Of a stretch of DNA of 64,000 nucleotides, positions 8,293-16,791 are shown piece after piece. The DNA comes from Hydrogenoanaerobacterium sp032017025 (lineage in GTDB: Bacteria; Bacillota; Clostridia; Oscillospirales; Ruminococcaceae), in the NCBI RefSeq assembly GCF_032017025.1, contig NZ_DALZQO010000008.1:59510-123509 (forward strand), written 5' to 3'. Position 1 is the stretch's first letter; the number at the start of each line of letters is the position of its first letter. A program made the position numbers and the translations under genes. The notes under the pieces were generated by a model. It was not told the origin of the DNA and did not search any database. It saw nothing but the letters and a program-made list of their open reading frames with translations.

Positions 8293-9204
8293 TTATCCTT
8301 CCAGTACTGCGCCTTTTTCTTTAAGCAAATGGTTCGAGATCAGCATTTCTTCTGCTTCTTCAACGCCAATTCGGTCTATCGTAGTACCAAAACGCTCACC
8401 GGCAATGCCCTTGCTCTTAAAAAGCAAAATTGCCTTTTCAATGACATCCAGAACTTCGTCTTTGGTAAAAAGCTTTGTTAAAGCACTGCCAATACGCACC
8501 TGCTTGCCCCAGCGCCCGCCGATGTAAACTTTATACATGGTCTCACCATGTGTTACGGCTTGAAAGGGGCAGGTTCCGGCGCAGCGCCCGCAATGGTTGC
8601 ATATACCGCTGTCGATTGAAATTGCATCGCTGCCGAGCACGGCTGCGTGCATAGGGCAAGCTTTTTCTACTTGGCAAACCTTACAGCGCTTGCAGAGCTC
8701 TAATTCTACCTTAGGTACACGCTGCCCCACAATGCCAATGTCGTTTAAATCGGGCTTAATGCAGTTGTTGGGGCACCCGCCAATTCCAATTTTAAATTTG
8801 TGAGGGAGCGTTACGTCATGGTAGCCCTCATAAAAACGCACATGAACCTCTTTGGCCAGCGCCTGGGTGTCGTACAAGCCAAAAACGCAGGTAGTGCCTT
8901 TGCACGAAACAACGGGGCGTACTTTGGCTCCCGTTCCGCCGGTCAGCATATCCTCTTGGGCAATATGCTTTTGAAAGCCTTCCATGTTTTCATAGCTGAT
9001 TCCCGGCAGCTCTACCGTTAAGCGCGAGGTAAAGGCAAGGGTTCCGTTGCCGAATTTTTCGGCTGCCTCGCTTAAGTTTTTCATTTGCTTGGCAGTTAAA
9101 ACTCCGTTTTGGGTAATAACCCTGCCGGAAAACTGCTCTGTGCCCCTGTTATGTAAAAAGCCTTGTCCTTTTACGCGCTTTATATCCTGTAGAGTAATCG
9201 CCAT
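8293..9204 (-). CDS. Siroheme sulfite/nitrite reductase-like protein with ferredoxin domain
   Basis: The 303-residue protein joins a nitrite/sulfite reductase half-domain (residues 1-75), a siroheme/4Fe-4S-binding part with CKGTTC near residue 100 and CPNNC near residue 144, and a two-cluster ferredoxin insert with CKRCKVCQVEKACP near residue 172 and CNHCGRCAGTCP near residue 202. This layout matches AsrC and the short dissimilatory-sulfite-reductase-like proteins of anaerobes. No asrA/asrB electron-transfer subunits are next to it, so its donor is unknown. It faces a LysR gene that probably controls it. Sulfite reduction to sulfide is the likely reaction; nitrite cannot be excluded. Confidence 0.85.
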   Translation of the reverse strand: MAITLQDIKRVKGQGFLHNRGTEQFSGRVITQNGVLTAKQMKNLSEAAEKFGNGTLAFTSRLTVELPGISYENMEGFQKHIAQEDMLTGGTGAKVRPVVSCKGTTCVFGLYDTQALAKEVHVRFYEGYHDVTLPHKFKIGIGGCPNNCIKPDLNDIGIVGQRVPKVELELCKRCKVCQVEKACPMHAAVLGSDAISIDSGICNHCGRCAGTCPFQAVTHGETMYKVYIGGRWGKQVRIGSALTKLFTKDEVLDVIEKAILLFKSKGIAGERFGTTIDRIGVEEAEEMLISNHLLKEKGAVLEG

Positions 9205-9248
9205 TTTTATAGCCTCCGTTTTAATAGTATAGTTTTCCCTAAATATAT

Positions 9249-9277
9249 TTGAAATTGAAATAACAGTAGAGTATTAT
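9249..9277 (+). promoter_or_regulatory. Promoter of the LysR gene
   Basis: TTGAAA at 9249-9254 and TATTAT at 9272-9277 are separated by 17 bases, about 30 bp before the LysR start. The 107-bp divergent region also has to carry the promoter of the sulfite-reductase-like gene and the LysR binding site. Confidence 0.6.
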
Positions 9278-9311
9278 ATAGTAAAAAACCTATAGTAAGG
9301 AACGTGGAAAT

Positions 9312-10187
9312 ATGACAATCCGTCATCTGCAAATATTCATAGCGGTTGCCGATTGCAGCAATATGAGCGCAGCAGCGAAAAAGCTCTATATTTCACAGCC
9401 AACAGTAAGCCAGGTCATCTCTGAAATGGAAGACGTCTACGGGGTAAAGCTGTTTGAGCGCCTTTCCAAAAAGCTCTATATCACACAGGCCGGCAACCAA
9501 TTGCTGGGATATGCAAAAAGCATAGTCGCGCTGTTTGAAGAAATGCAGCATAGCTTAAGCCATGCCTCCGAGCACCAAACCATTAAAGTTGGTGCCACTA
9601 TTACGGTGGGGAATTGTTTGCTGCCCGGCCTTGTCAGCCGTGCCGAAGCCAAATACCCCAATATGGGGGTACAGGTGGTGACAGATAACACCCAAAAAAT
9701 AGAGAAAATGATTTTAAACAGCGAGCTTGACCTTGCCGTGGTGGAGGGTGCAATTAAAAGCAAAGATATCATTGTAAAGCCGGCCGTTGAAGATCAATTG
9801 ATTCTTGTTTGCGGAATTGATCACCCATTTTGGGGCAAGGACAGCGTCTCGATTGAGGAACTGAGCGAACAGCCTTTTGTTTTACGCGAAGAAGGGAGCG
9901 GAACGCGCGAGCAGTTTGAAAAATGCCTCGAAAGCAAAGGCGTATCGGTCTATCCTAAATGGACCTGCCATGGCTCGGACGGAATTCTGAGCGCTGTGGC
10001 GGGCGGGCAGGGGCTCACCGTTATCTCCAAGCTGCTGGCAGATAACATGGTGGCACAAAACAAGCTGCATATCATTCGCCTGAAAGATGCAGAGCTGCGG
10101 CGAACTTTTAATTTAATCTACCATAAAAACAAATTTTTATCGAAGCCCATGTTAAACTTTATCGGCGAGGTAATGGAAGGCAATTAA
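9312..10187 (+). CDS. LysR-family regulator (CysL/CbbR-like)
   Basis: The 291-residue product has the LysR winged helix at residues 1-60 (NMSAAAKKLYISQPTVSQ, MTIRHLQIF start) and a periplasmic-binding-fold effector domain behind it, with the family pattern LREEGSGTREQFE near residue 195. It is transcribed away from the sulfite-reductase-like gene with 107 bp between them, the usual arrangement for a LysR activator and its target. Control of sulfite or sulfur metabolism by a small sulfur-related ligand is the reasonable inference. Confidence 0.88.
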   Translation: MTIRHLQIFIAVADCSNMSAAAKKLYISQPTVSQVISEMEDVYGVKLFERLSKKLYITQAGNQLLGYAKSIVALFEEMQHSLSHASEHQTIKVGATITVGNCLLPGLVSRAEAKYPNMGVQVVTDNTQKIEKMILNSELDLAVVEGAIKSKDIIVKPAVEDQLILVCGIDHPFWGKDSVSIEELSEQPFVLREEGSGTREQFEKCLESKGVSVYPKWTCHGSDGILSAVAGGQGLTVISKLLADNMVAQNKLHIIRLKDAELRRTFNLIYHKNKFLSKPMLNFIGEVMEGN

Positions 10188-10222
10188 AATACAACGAAAC
10201 CTACCGTTAACACCCATGCAAA

Positions 10223-10271
10223 AAGCCCGCTTGTAAATACCTTTCCTATTATAGGTTTTCACAGCGGGCTT
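10223..10271. terminator. Hairpin after the LysR gene
   Basis: AAGCCCGCT at 10223-10231 pairs with AGCGGGCTT at 10263-10271 across a 31-base loop that contains a smaller inner pairing. It lies 35 bp after the LysR stop. There is no strong T-run, so it may be a weak or bidirectional terminator. Confidence 0.5.
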
Positions 10272-10371
10272 GTAAAATAGTTAGTTCCAATGATATCTAT
10301 AGGAAAATGCCTATGATGTTAGCTTATACCCGAAACCGGGGAACTGTGATATCAGTTTTGAGTTTGCTGCA

Positions 10372-11751
10372 TCAGCAGCCAAATTCCAATTTAAGCTGCC
10401 TGAGATATTTGGTAAACACCACATGCGTTACCACCACTGTAATAAGGTTTGAGATTGCCTCGGCGGCATAAATGCCCCATACACCCGTGAAAAAGGGTAA
10501 AATAAACGCAAGTGGCAGCAGCAAAATCACCTTGCGTAAAATGCCGAAGAAAAACGAGTAGCGGGTGTTGCCCATGGCTATAAATGCGTTTTGGTTTACC
10601 ATTTGCAGGCCGAGTACAAAAACCGTGCTGTACATCAGCCGCATGGTAATGGTCGTAAGGCTGATGAGTTCCCGGTCGGGGGTGAAGGCCAGCGCAATGT
10701 GCTGCGGCAGAAATACCATCGCTGCCCACATCACCACCGCGCAGGTGATACTGCATACGCGCGCATAGTGCACGGTTTCGCGAATGCGCGGATAATTGCG
10801 TGCACCCATATTGTAGCTGATGATGGGCTGAGCACCCTGTATGATGCCCTTGAGCGGCATGAAGAAAATTTGCCCCACGCTTGAGAGAATTGCCATGGAG
10901 GCGATGTGCAGGTCACCCAGAGTGCCGCCATAATGCCGCAGCAGACGGTTGAGTACAATTACCACAATGCTTTCGTTGAGCATAAAGGTAAAGGTAGAAA
11001 CGCCCAGTGCGCAGCTGGATTTTATAATGCCCCAGTCTAGGCGCATATCACGCAGTGTAATGGTTAAACGCGGCTTTTTTGAACAGAGAAAGCCTACCAC
11101 CCATGCGGCAGAAACGAACTGGGAGATCACGGTGGCAACTGCGGCACCCGCGATACCCATATCAAAGACATAGATAAAGATCGGGTCAAGCACCACATTG
11201 AGCACCGCTCCGATGATCACCGTAATCATGCCCATGCCTGCGTAGCCCTGCGCATTGATAAAAGCGTTCAGCCCCAGTGAAAGCTGAACAAATACGGTAC
11301 CCAGCAGATAAATACCGAGGTAATCCGACGCATAGGGCAGTGTGTTTTCGCTTGCACCGAATGCCAGCAGCATGGGGTCTCTCCAAATAGTGCAAACCAC
11401 GGTGAGCACCGCACCAATAATAAGCAGCAGTGAAAAGGCATTACCGAGGTAACGTTGAGCACCCTCTTTGTCCCCCGCACCCATGCGTATTGAAGCAAGC
11501 GGTGCACCGCCCATACCGATAAGTGAGCTGAACGCGGTAATGAGCATAATGATGGGAAAGGTAAGCCCAAGCCCGCTGAGGGCCATAGTGCCGACACCGG
11601 GCATACGCCCAATATACATACGGTCGACAATGCTGTACAAGGCATTTACCAGCTGCGCTACCGTGGTTGGTATGGTAAGACGAAGCAGCAACGGAAGAAT
11701 TTTCGCATGGGCGAGTTGTTCGTTTATATCTGTGTTGTTTTGTCGCTTCAA
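10372..11751 (-). CDS. MATE-family multidrug/Na+ exporter
   Basis: The 459-residue protein has about twelve hydrophobic helices arranged in two repeats, as expected for MatE proteins. The first repeat starts LLLRLTIPTTVAQLVNALY near residue 21 and carries DRMYIGRMPG near residue 43; the second has the matching QGAQPIISYNMGARN near residue 292. Length is typical (about 450). It would export cationic drugs or metabolites in exchange for Na+ or H+. It is a single-gene unit. Confidence 0.92.
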   Translation of the reverse strand: MKRQNNTDINEQLAHAKILPLLLRLTIPTTVAQLVNALYSIVDRMYIGRMPGVGTMALSGLGLTFPIIMLITAFSSLIGMGGAPLASIRMGAGDKEGAQRYLGNAFSLLLIIGAVLTVVCTIWRDPMLLAFGASENTLPYASDYLGIYLLGTVFVQLSLGLNAFINAQGYAGMGMITVIIGAVLNVVLDPIFIYVFDMGIAGAAVATVISQFVSAAWVVGFLCSKKPRLTITLRDMRLDWGIIKSSCALGVSTFTFMLNESIVVIVLNRLLRHYGGTLGDLHIASMAILSSVGQIFFMPLKGIIQGAQPIISYNMGARNYPRIRETVHYARVCSITCAVVMWAAMVFLPQHIALAFTPDRELISLTTITMRLMYSTVFVLGLQMVNQNAFIAMGNTRYSFFFGILRKVILLLPLAFILPFFTGVWGIYAAEAISNLITVVVTHVVFTKYLRQLKLEFGC

Positions 11752-11963
11752 AAATATGGCCCCTTCAAATCGTTTTGTCGTCCTTCATCATATACGATTC
11801 CAACCAAAAAATCAAATAGCGCAGCGGATGTATGATTTCAGTTTTTATAGCTTTAGGCGATTGTTGCCATGAAACTGCTGTAAAAAGTAATTCCAATGAT
11901 TGATTATTGCCCATTCTGCGCATATAATGGAAGAAACTTTAATTGTAAGAAAGCTGGTTTGTT

Positions 11964-13148
11964 ATGATAGATTACCTCAAAAGAAGCTGGGCCGAGGTTA
12001 ACCTTGATGCTCTGCAGTTTAATATGCAGCAGATTAAAAGGCGCCTTCAAAAGGGTTGTATGGTGCTTGCCGTGGTAAAGGCCGACGGTTACGGGCATGG
12101 TGCGGCGCAGGTTGCACACAAACTGGTGGAATGCGGCGTTGACTGGTTCGGTGTTTCGAATATTGAAGAGGGCATGGCCCTGCGCAACCACGGCCTTACT
12201 CAACCAATTTTAATTTTTGGTACCACTCCGCCTGAGCTGGCAGGTATCCTTGCAGAACAGCACATTACACAGACGGTGTATGCGCTGGAATACGCTGAGG
12301 CGCTGCAGCAGCAAGCGCAGGCACAGGGTGTGACGGTCGACTGCCACATTAAGGTGGATACCGGCATGACACGCCTTGGCTTTTTGGCGGATGACAGCCA
12401 TTTTAAAACCTCGCTGCATGAAATTGAGACGGTGGCTGAATTTACAAACCTAAAGCTGAGCGGTATTTTTACTCACTTTGCCAGTGCGGACGATTACCTC
12501 GGTGATGCAGTAGAATATACAAAAAGGCAGTTTGCGCGTTTTATGCATATGGTTGCCGAGCTGCGGGCGCACGGCGTGGCAGTGCCAATCCGCCACTGCA
12601 CCAACAGCGCAGGTACGATCAGTTACCCCGAAATGCACCTTGATATGGTGCGTCCTGGCGTTATTTTATATGGGATGGATCCCTCCGACCAGTGCACAGG
12701 CAAAATAGACCTAAAGCCCGTGATGGCACTCAAATCGGTGATTGCCTCGGTAAAGCGCATCGACGCGGGCACACAGGTGAGCTACGGCAGAATCTACACC
12801 ACCGAGCGTGATACCACCATAGCGGTGGTGCCCATCGGCTATGCCGACGGCTACAGCCGCAACCTTTCGGGCAAAGCGCGTATGCTGGTGAACGGGCACT
12901 TTGCCCCCATCATCGGCAGGGTGTGTATGGACCAGCTGATGCTGGATGTAACCGGATTGCCCGAGGTGAAACGCGGCGACCCTGTAGTGATTTTTGGCGG
13001 GCAGGGCGACGAGTTTCTTTCCATTGATGAACTGGCCAACATGCTTGGGACAATCAACTATGAAATTACCTGCTCCCTCTCTAAGCGGATACCGCGCGTT
13101 TATGTGCAGAACGGCAAAGAGGTGGAGGTAGTGCATTATATCGTATAA
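11964..13148 (+). CDS. alr: Alanine racemase
   Basis: The enzyme interconverts L- and D-alanine for peptidoglycan. The PLP-binding Lys39 lies in VVKADGYGHG, and the C-terminal domain carries VSYGRIY with the catalytic Tyr, GYADGYSR and GRVCMDQLMLDV. The length of 394 residues is normal. It is flanked by a strong terminator and stands alone, which suits a housekeeping gene. The start at 11964 fits the family N-terminus (S-W-A-E-V-N-L-D-A-L). Confidence 0.96.
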   Translation: MIDYLKRSWAEVNLDALQFNMQQIKRRLQKGCMVLAVVKADGYGHGAAQVAHKLVECGVDWFGVSNIEEGMALRNHGLTQPILIFGTTPPELAGILAEQHITQTVYALEYAEALQQQAQAQGVTVDCHIKVDTGMTRLGFLADDSHFKTSLHEIETVAEFTNLKLSGIFTHFASADDYLGDAVEYTKRQFARFMHMVAELRAHGVAVPIRHCTNSAGTISYPEMHLDMVRPGVILYGMDPSDQCTGKIDLKPVMALKSVIASVKRIDAGTQVSYGRIYTTERDTTIAVVPIGYADGYSRNLSGKARMLVNGHFAPIIGRVCMDQLMLDVTGLPEVKRGDPVVIFGGQGDEFLSIDELANMLGTINYEITCSLSKRIPRVYVQNGKEVEVVHYIV

Positions 13149-13184
13149 AATTGAGTATTTTACTCACGATCACGGTCAACATGT

Positions 13185-13238
13185 AAAATAAGCATAAAAA
13201 GGAGATGGCAAAAGCCATCTCCTTTTTATGCTTATTTT
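13185..13238. terminator. Perfect 25-bp bidirectional terminator
   Basis: The arms at 13185-13209 and 13214-13238 are perfectly complementary over 25 bp with an AAAA loop (core GGAGATGGC / GCCATCTCC). The right arm reaches into the stop codon (13237-13239) of the ECF gene on the minus strand, so the same structure serves alr and the ECF gene. Confidence 0.9.
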
Positions 13239-13860
13239 ATGCAGTTTTAGATCTCCATAGTTTTTGGTAGATACCCGCTTTGATAAGCGCCGTTCGAAAC
13301 AGCGGAGCGAGAATGACTGCGGTTACCACCGCAAACACCGCGTTGATGCTCGAGGTAATCAGCTTAGTGGAACAGGTGATAAGCGCTGTCTCAAATCCAT
13401 TCCCCGAAAGCCACAGCTGCAAATCCAATCCGTTTGCTTTGAGCAGCAGCTCGATCATGGTTTTGCCGAGGTGCAGTACCATATAGGTGAGCGAGCCCGC
13501 AACCGCCGCAATGATGTTCCATTTTGTGCTCTTCGCCTCCCTGCCATGTGAATGAGCAATTTTGCCGCACACAAAAGCCATCAAAAAGAAGAAGACCAAC
13601 GTAAACGGGGCACTATCCACAAACATTGGGTTGGTCAGGTCAAAAAGTGCTGAGCCAATTCCGGCAGCCAAGCCGCCGCGAACACCGCCAAACAACAGCC
13701 CTGCCAGCAAGCAAAACAGGTTTCCGGTTTTCAACATGGTAGGCCCTGCAGGGGTGGGAATCGGCCCAATTTTTAAAAACATTGTTGCAACAAAGCATAC
13801 CGCAGCCATCATGCCTATGGCTGCAAGATCATAGGTGGAAAGTTTTTTGCTATTCTGCAT
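13237..13860 (-). CDS. ECF transporter substrate-binding (S) component
   Basis: This 207-residue membrane protein has about six helices and the ECF S-component look: the short N-terminal helix entry LAAIGMMAAVCFVATM, then GNLFCLLAGLLFGGVRGGLAAGIGSALFD around residues 47-75. Such proteins bind a vitamin or cofactor precursor and share an energy module encoded elsewhere. GAGGGGG lies just before its start. No riboswitch is evident upstream, so the vitamin cannot be named. Confidence 0.82.
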   Translation of the reverse strand: MQNSKKLSTYDLAAIGMMAAVCFVATMFLKIGPIPTPAGPTMLKTGNLFCLLAGLLFGGVRGGLAAGIGSALFDLTNPMFVDSAPFTLVFFFLMAFVCGKIAHSHGREAKSTKWNIIAAVAGSLTYMVLHLGKTMIELLLKANGLDLQLWLSGNGFETALITCSTKLITSSINAVFAVVTAVILAPLFRTALIKAGIYQKLWRSKTA

Positions 13861-14354
13861 CGTAGATGCCCCCTCAAGTATTATGTAGCCTTATTTTAGC
13901 GCGAGGACAAAGGTAGATGCAAAACACTGCAGCTTTTTATATTTTTATTGAAAATTGTATATGTTACCTAATTTTAAATGCACCATAAAAGAGCAACCCG
14001 TATTATATGCACAATCAGCTAAGCGATATGGTAATTATCTCAGGGGGAAATAAAAAAACCTTACCAAGAACCTGTTTTATGTAAGTGCAAATTTGGGCAT
14101 ATCGTAGAAAAATACTGCTGTATCGTTATCAACGCAAAAGCAAACAAAAATAGAGTTGGGTAAGGTAATTTTAGTTTATATGTACTACTGCAGTGTGCGA
14201 TTGTGACGCAGAGAGAAAAGATATGTAAAAATCTTTTCTTAAATGTGGCAATATATGTGGTTTTTTATCCCCTAATATGTTAAAATAACTGGTGTTTTAA
14301 GGTAAAAAGCATCATTATTATTACGAATATATTTGGAAACGGGGAGCTTTTAAC
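13861..14354. other. Divergent intergenic region with a long-range inverted repeat
   Basis: This 494-bp gap separates the ECF gene (minus) from the lipoprotein gene (plus). AACCTTACCAA near 14058-14068 and TTGGGTAAGGT near 14156-14166 can pair across about 90 bases. The region is AT-rich and holds no credible reading frame. It is unusually long for two divergent promoters. Confidence 0.4.
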
Positions 14355-15419
14355 GTGAAAAAACTGTTGTGTGCTGTTTTGACGGCGCTGGTTCTGCTGG
14401 GGCTTGCAGGCTGCGGAAAAGAAAAGAAAGAGGAAGTTCCGGCGATTGTACCCGAAAAGGCACCGGTAAACAACGTACTCACCATCTATTCACCGCTGCC
14501 GCAGGAGTTGCTCGATGCAGCAATCGAAGGCTTTGAGGCACAAACCGGTGTTGAGACCGAAGTAATTTGCGACAGTGCCCAAGTGCTGATTCAAAGGCTG
14601 AACGCAGAGAAAAATGCACCCAAGGCCGATGTTCTGTTTGGCGCGGGGGCAGAAGTGGTAGCACAGTACAAAACACTGTTTACCACCTACGAAACGGCTG
14701 AAAGCTACACACTTGACCATACATTTTTGAGTAAGGACAACCTGTTTACCCCGCTTACCCCTATGCCGATTGTACTGATGTACAGCAAAGAGCAGACAAC
14801 CAAAGCCCCCGAGGGTTGGGCAACGCTGATAAACAGCAGCTACAATGGTTGGGTTGCATTTGCAAACCCACAAGAATCGGGAACCTCGTATACAACCTTG
14901 TGTGTTATGGCACAGTTGAAGGAGCTAGGTGACGATTACGTTGAAAAGTTTGCCGTGAACCTGGACGGTAAAATGCAGGGTGGCATTTCAGATGTTTATT
15001 CCAAGGTTGCCGCGGGCGAGTTTGCAGTAGGCGTTACGTTGGAGGGCAGCGTGCAGAAATACCTCGATGCGGGTTACGAAAACACGGTGGGCATTGCATA
15101 CCCCGCAGAGGGCACAACCGCCGCATTGGAAGTAAGTGCAATTGTTGCAAATGCCACACATGAGGAACTGGCGCAAAAGTTTGTGGATTATGTCAGCGGT
15201 GAGGAGTTTCAAAAAATACTGGTAGAGCAGTTTCAGCTGCGCACCGTGCGCACCGACCTTGCCGATCCGGAGGGTTTAACCGCGAAAAAAGACATCAAAT
15301 TTGTAGATTACAATGTGGCACAGGCAGTGAACAACAGGGCTGACCTGATCCAAAAGTTTACCACTGCGGCGAAGAAAGCGACCGACGCCAACGCGGCAGA
15401 CAAGACTGCCAAAAAGTAA
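14355..15419 (+). CDS. Iron-type ABC substrate-binding lipoprotein (orphan)
   Basis: The 354-residue protein has a lipoprotein signal ending in the lipobox LAGC at Cys21, a charged linker, then an extracellular solute-binding domain of the Fe3+/phosphonate type (family 1). Typical elements are LTIYSPLPQELLDAAI near residue 42 and a PMPIVLMYSK hinge strand near residue 135. No permease or ATPase gene lies next to it, so it either works with a remote transporter or as a sensor protein. The C-terminus is Ala/Lys-rich. Confidence 0.86.
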   Translation: MKKLLCAVLTALVLLGLAGCGKEKKEEVPAIVPEKAPVNNVLTIYSPLPQELLDAAIEGFEAQTGVETEVICDSAQVLIQRLNAEKNAPKADVLFGAGAEVVAQYKTLFTTYETAESYTLDHTFLSKDNLFTPLTPMPIVLMYSKEQTTKAPEGWATLINSSYNGWVAFANPQESGTSYTTLCVMAQLKELGDDYVEKFAVNLDGKMQGGISDVYSKVAAGEFAVGVTLEGSVQKYLDAGYENTVGIAYPAEGTTAALEVSAIVANATHEELAQKFVDYVSGEEFQKILVEQFQLRTVRTDLADPEGLTAKKDIKFVDYNVAQAVNNRADLIQKFTTAAKKATDANAADKTAKK

Positions 15420-15423
15420 CGGG

Positions 15424-15459
15424 AAGATCAGAGTATAAAAACGCTCTGATCTTTCTTTT
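15424..15459 (+). terminator. Rho-independent terminator
   Basis: AAGATCAGAG at 15424-15433 pairs with CTCTGATCTT at 15444-15453, followed by TCTTTT. It begins four bases after the lipoprotein gene stop. Confidence 0.88.
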
Positions 15460-15576
15460 GCTGTTCGCAAATTTGTGCTATAATATAGGTTAAAGCATTT
15501 ATTGGGCTGTGCTCAAACGGCTGGCTGCAAAATGCATATAATTTTTCGGCGGGTATTTCCCGTAGAGGGTGAAACA

Positions 15577-16320
15577 ATGAAATATTTTGATCTTCATACC
15601 CATACCGTAATGTCGGACGGTGATTGTACTCCGCAGCAGCTGCTTGATACGGCGAACAGCAAAGGTTATGGGTTGGGCATCTCCGATCATCTTTTTTGCT
15701 GCAAGCTACTGACGCTGCGCGATGTGGAGCATTACCTGAACGAGCTTGACCGCTATGATGTATTGCATGGTGTGGAAGCAAACCTCGGTGAAAACTTTAC
15801 ACTGCCGCATAAACTGGATGAACGCGTGGACTACGTGATTGCAAGCGTACATTCGGTGCAAGACTTAAATGGAGAAAGCCTGCAGCTTGGCCCCTACTTC
15901 TGCGACCGTGCGGGTGACGAAGGTGCACTGCCCTACACCCGTACTTTTACGCAGGATGAAGCAAAATACTATCTGGAGCAGATTTTACGTATTTATGAGT
16001 TTGATTTTAAGAACCAGCGTGTGGATATTTTGGGGCACTGCACGGTACACCCGTTTTACGACGCCCTGTTGGGGCAGCAGCACCTCTCCGACTGGCAAGA
16101 TGAAACCGTTGCACTCTGCAAAAAATATGACGTTGCAATGGAAATCAGCGGACTGTGGCACTGCCCCGACGAAGAGCTCATTCGAAAGGCACATTTGGCA
16201 GGCGTCAAATTTTCGCTGGGCAGCGACTGCCACCAGCCGAAGCATACCTGTAACCTCGACTATGCCCTGAATATGCTGCACAAACTTGGGGTTGCTGAAG
16301 ACCGGCTTTTTACAGCCTAG
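15577..16320 (+). CDS. PHP-domain phosphoesterase (histidinol-phosphatase-like)
   Basis: The 247-residue product shows the PHP metal-site motifs: DLHTHTVMSDG at residues 5-15, ISDHL near residue 37, GHCTVHPF near residue 155 and SLGSDCHQP near residue 219. The family includes histidinol phosphatase and nucleotide phosphoesterases. The ATG at 15577 is chosen over an earlier one at 15502 because GAGGG precedes it and the family starts directly with the first metal motif. No his genes are near, so the substrate is open. Confidence 0.85.
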   Translation: MKYFDLHTHTVMSDGDCTPQQLLDTANSKGYGLGISDHLFCCKLLTLRDVEHYLNELDRYDVLHGVEANLGENFTLPHKLDERVDYVIASVHSVQDLNGESLQLGPYFCDRAGDEGALPYTRTFTQDEAKYYLEQILRIYEFDFKNQRVDILGHCTVHPFYDALLGQQHLSDWQDETVALCKKYDVAMEISGLWHCPDEELIRKAHLAGVKFSLGSDCHQPKHTCNLDYALNMLHKLGVAEDRLFTA

Positions 16321-16791
16321 CCATAACCTAAAAACAAACTAACACATGTGTATCATGCGCCCGCGCGGGTACAGGACTATAAGGCTTTGTATGCACAAAC
16401 AACGCGCGGAATGTGCACTACTGTTGTGGCACGCGGGGGATTCATAAGGGGGAACGTGTCAGAAAGCCCCTGCCTTTTTGCCTCAACGTTCCCCCTTATG
16501 CGTGCTTTCTTGTGAAACTTCTTTGCACGGGCAAAGAATGTTTCCCGTCGCGCGGGGACGGAACCCCGCAGGCATATGCTTAAAGTAAACTGACCTAAAA
16601 GAAAGAATCTAAAACCTTGAAACCCATAAATTGGGTAGATAAAACAACTTAAACGACCTACGGCGGCATCGCCGTAACATAAAAACAAACAATATGGGCA
16701 GGTGTCTGCGTTCGTGGCAGAATCATACTGCAACGGTACATCCCTGCCCGAGGAGCCAGTGGCGGCATCGCCGCAAGAAGGAATAACTTTT
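16321..16791. other. Hairpin-rich leader region before the His-rich permease
   Basis: This 471-bp stretch has no credible gene but dense secondary structure. CATAAGGGGGAACGT at 16443-16457 pairs perfectly with ACGTTCCCCCTTATG at 16486-16500. GCGGGG/CCCCGC pair near 16552-16569. CGGCG-GCAT-CGCCG at 16661-16674 recurs as GGCGGCATCGCCG at 16761-16773. GGGCAGG at 16694-16700 can pair with CCTGCCC at 16743-16749. Its position upstream of a metal-type permease suggests an RNA-level or metal-responsive control, but I cannot match it to a named riboswitch. Confidence 0.45.

Noticed and set aside
16694..16773. Possible cobalamin riboswitch on the minus strand (GCCACTG and ACACCTGCC present)
   Set aside because: Only two short boxes fit, the GGGAAGG-type core and B12-box spacing do not, and the minus strand has no downstream gene in the right place.
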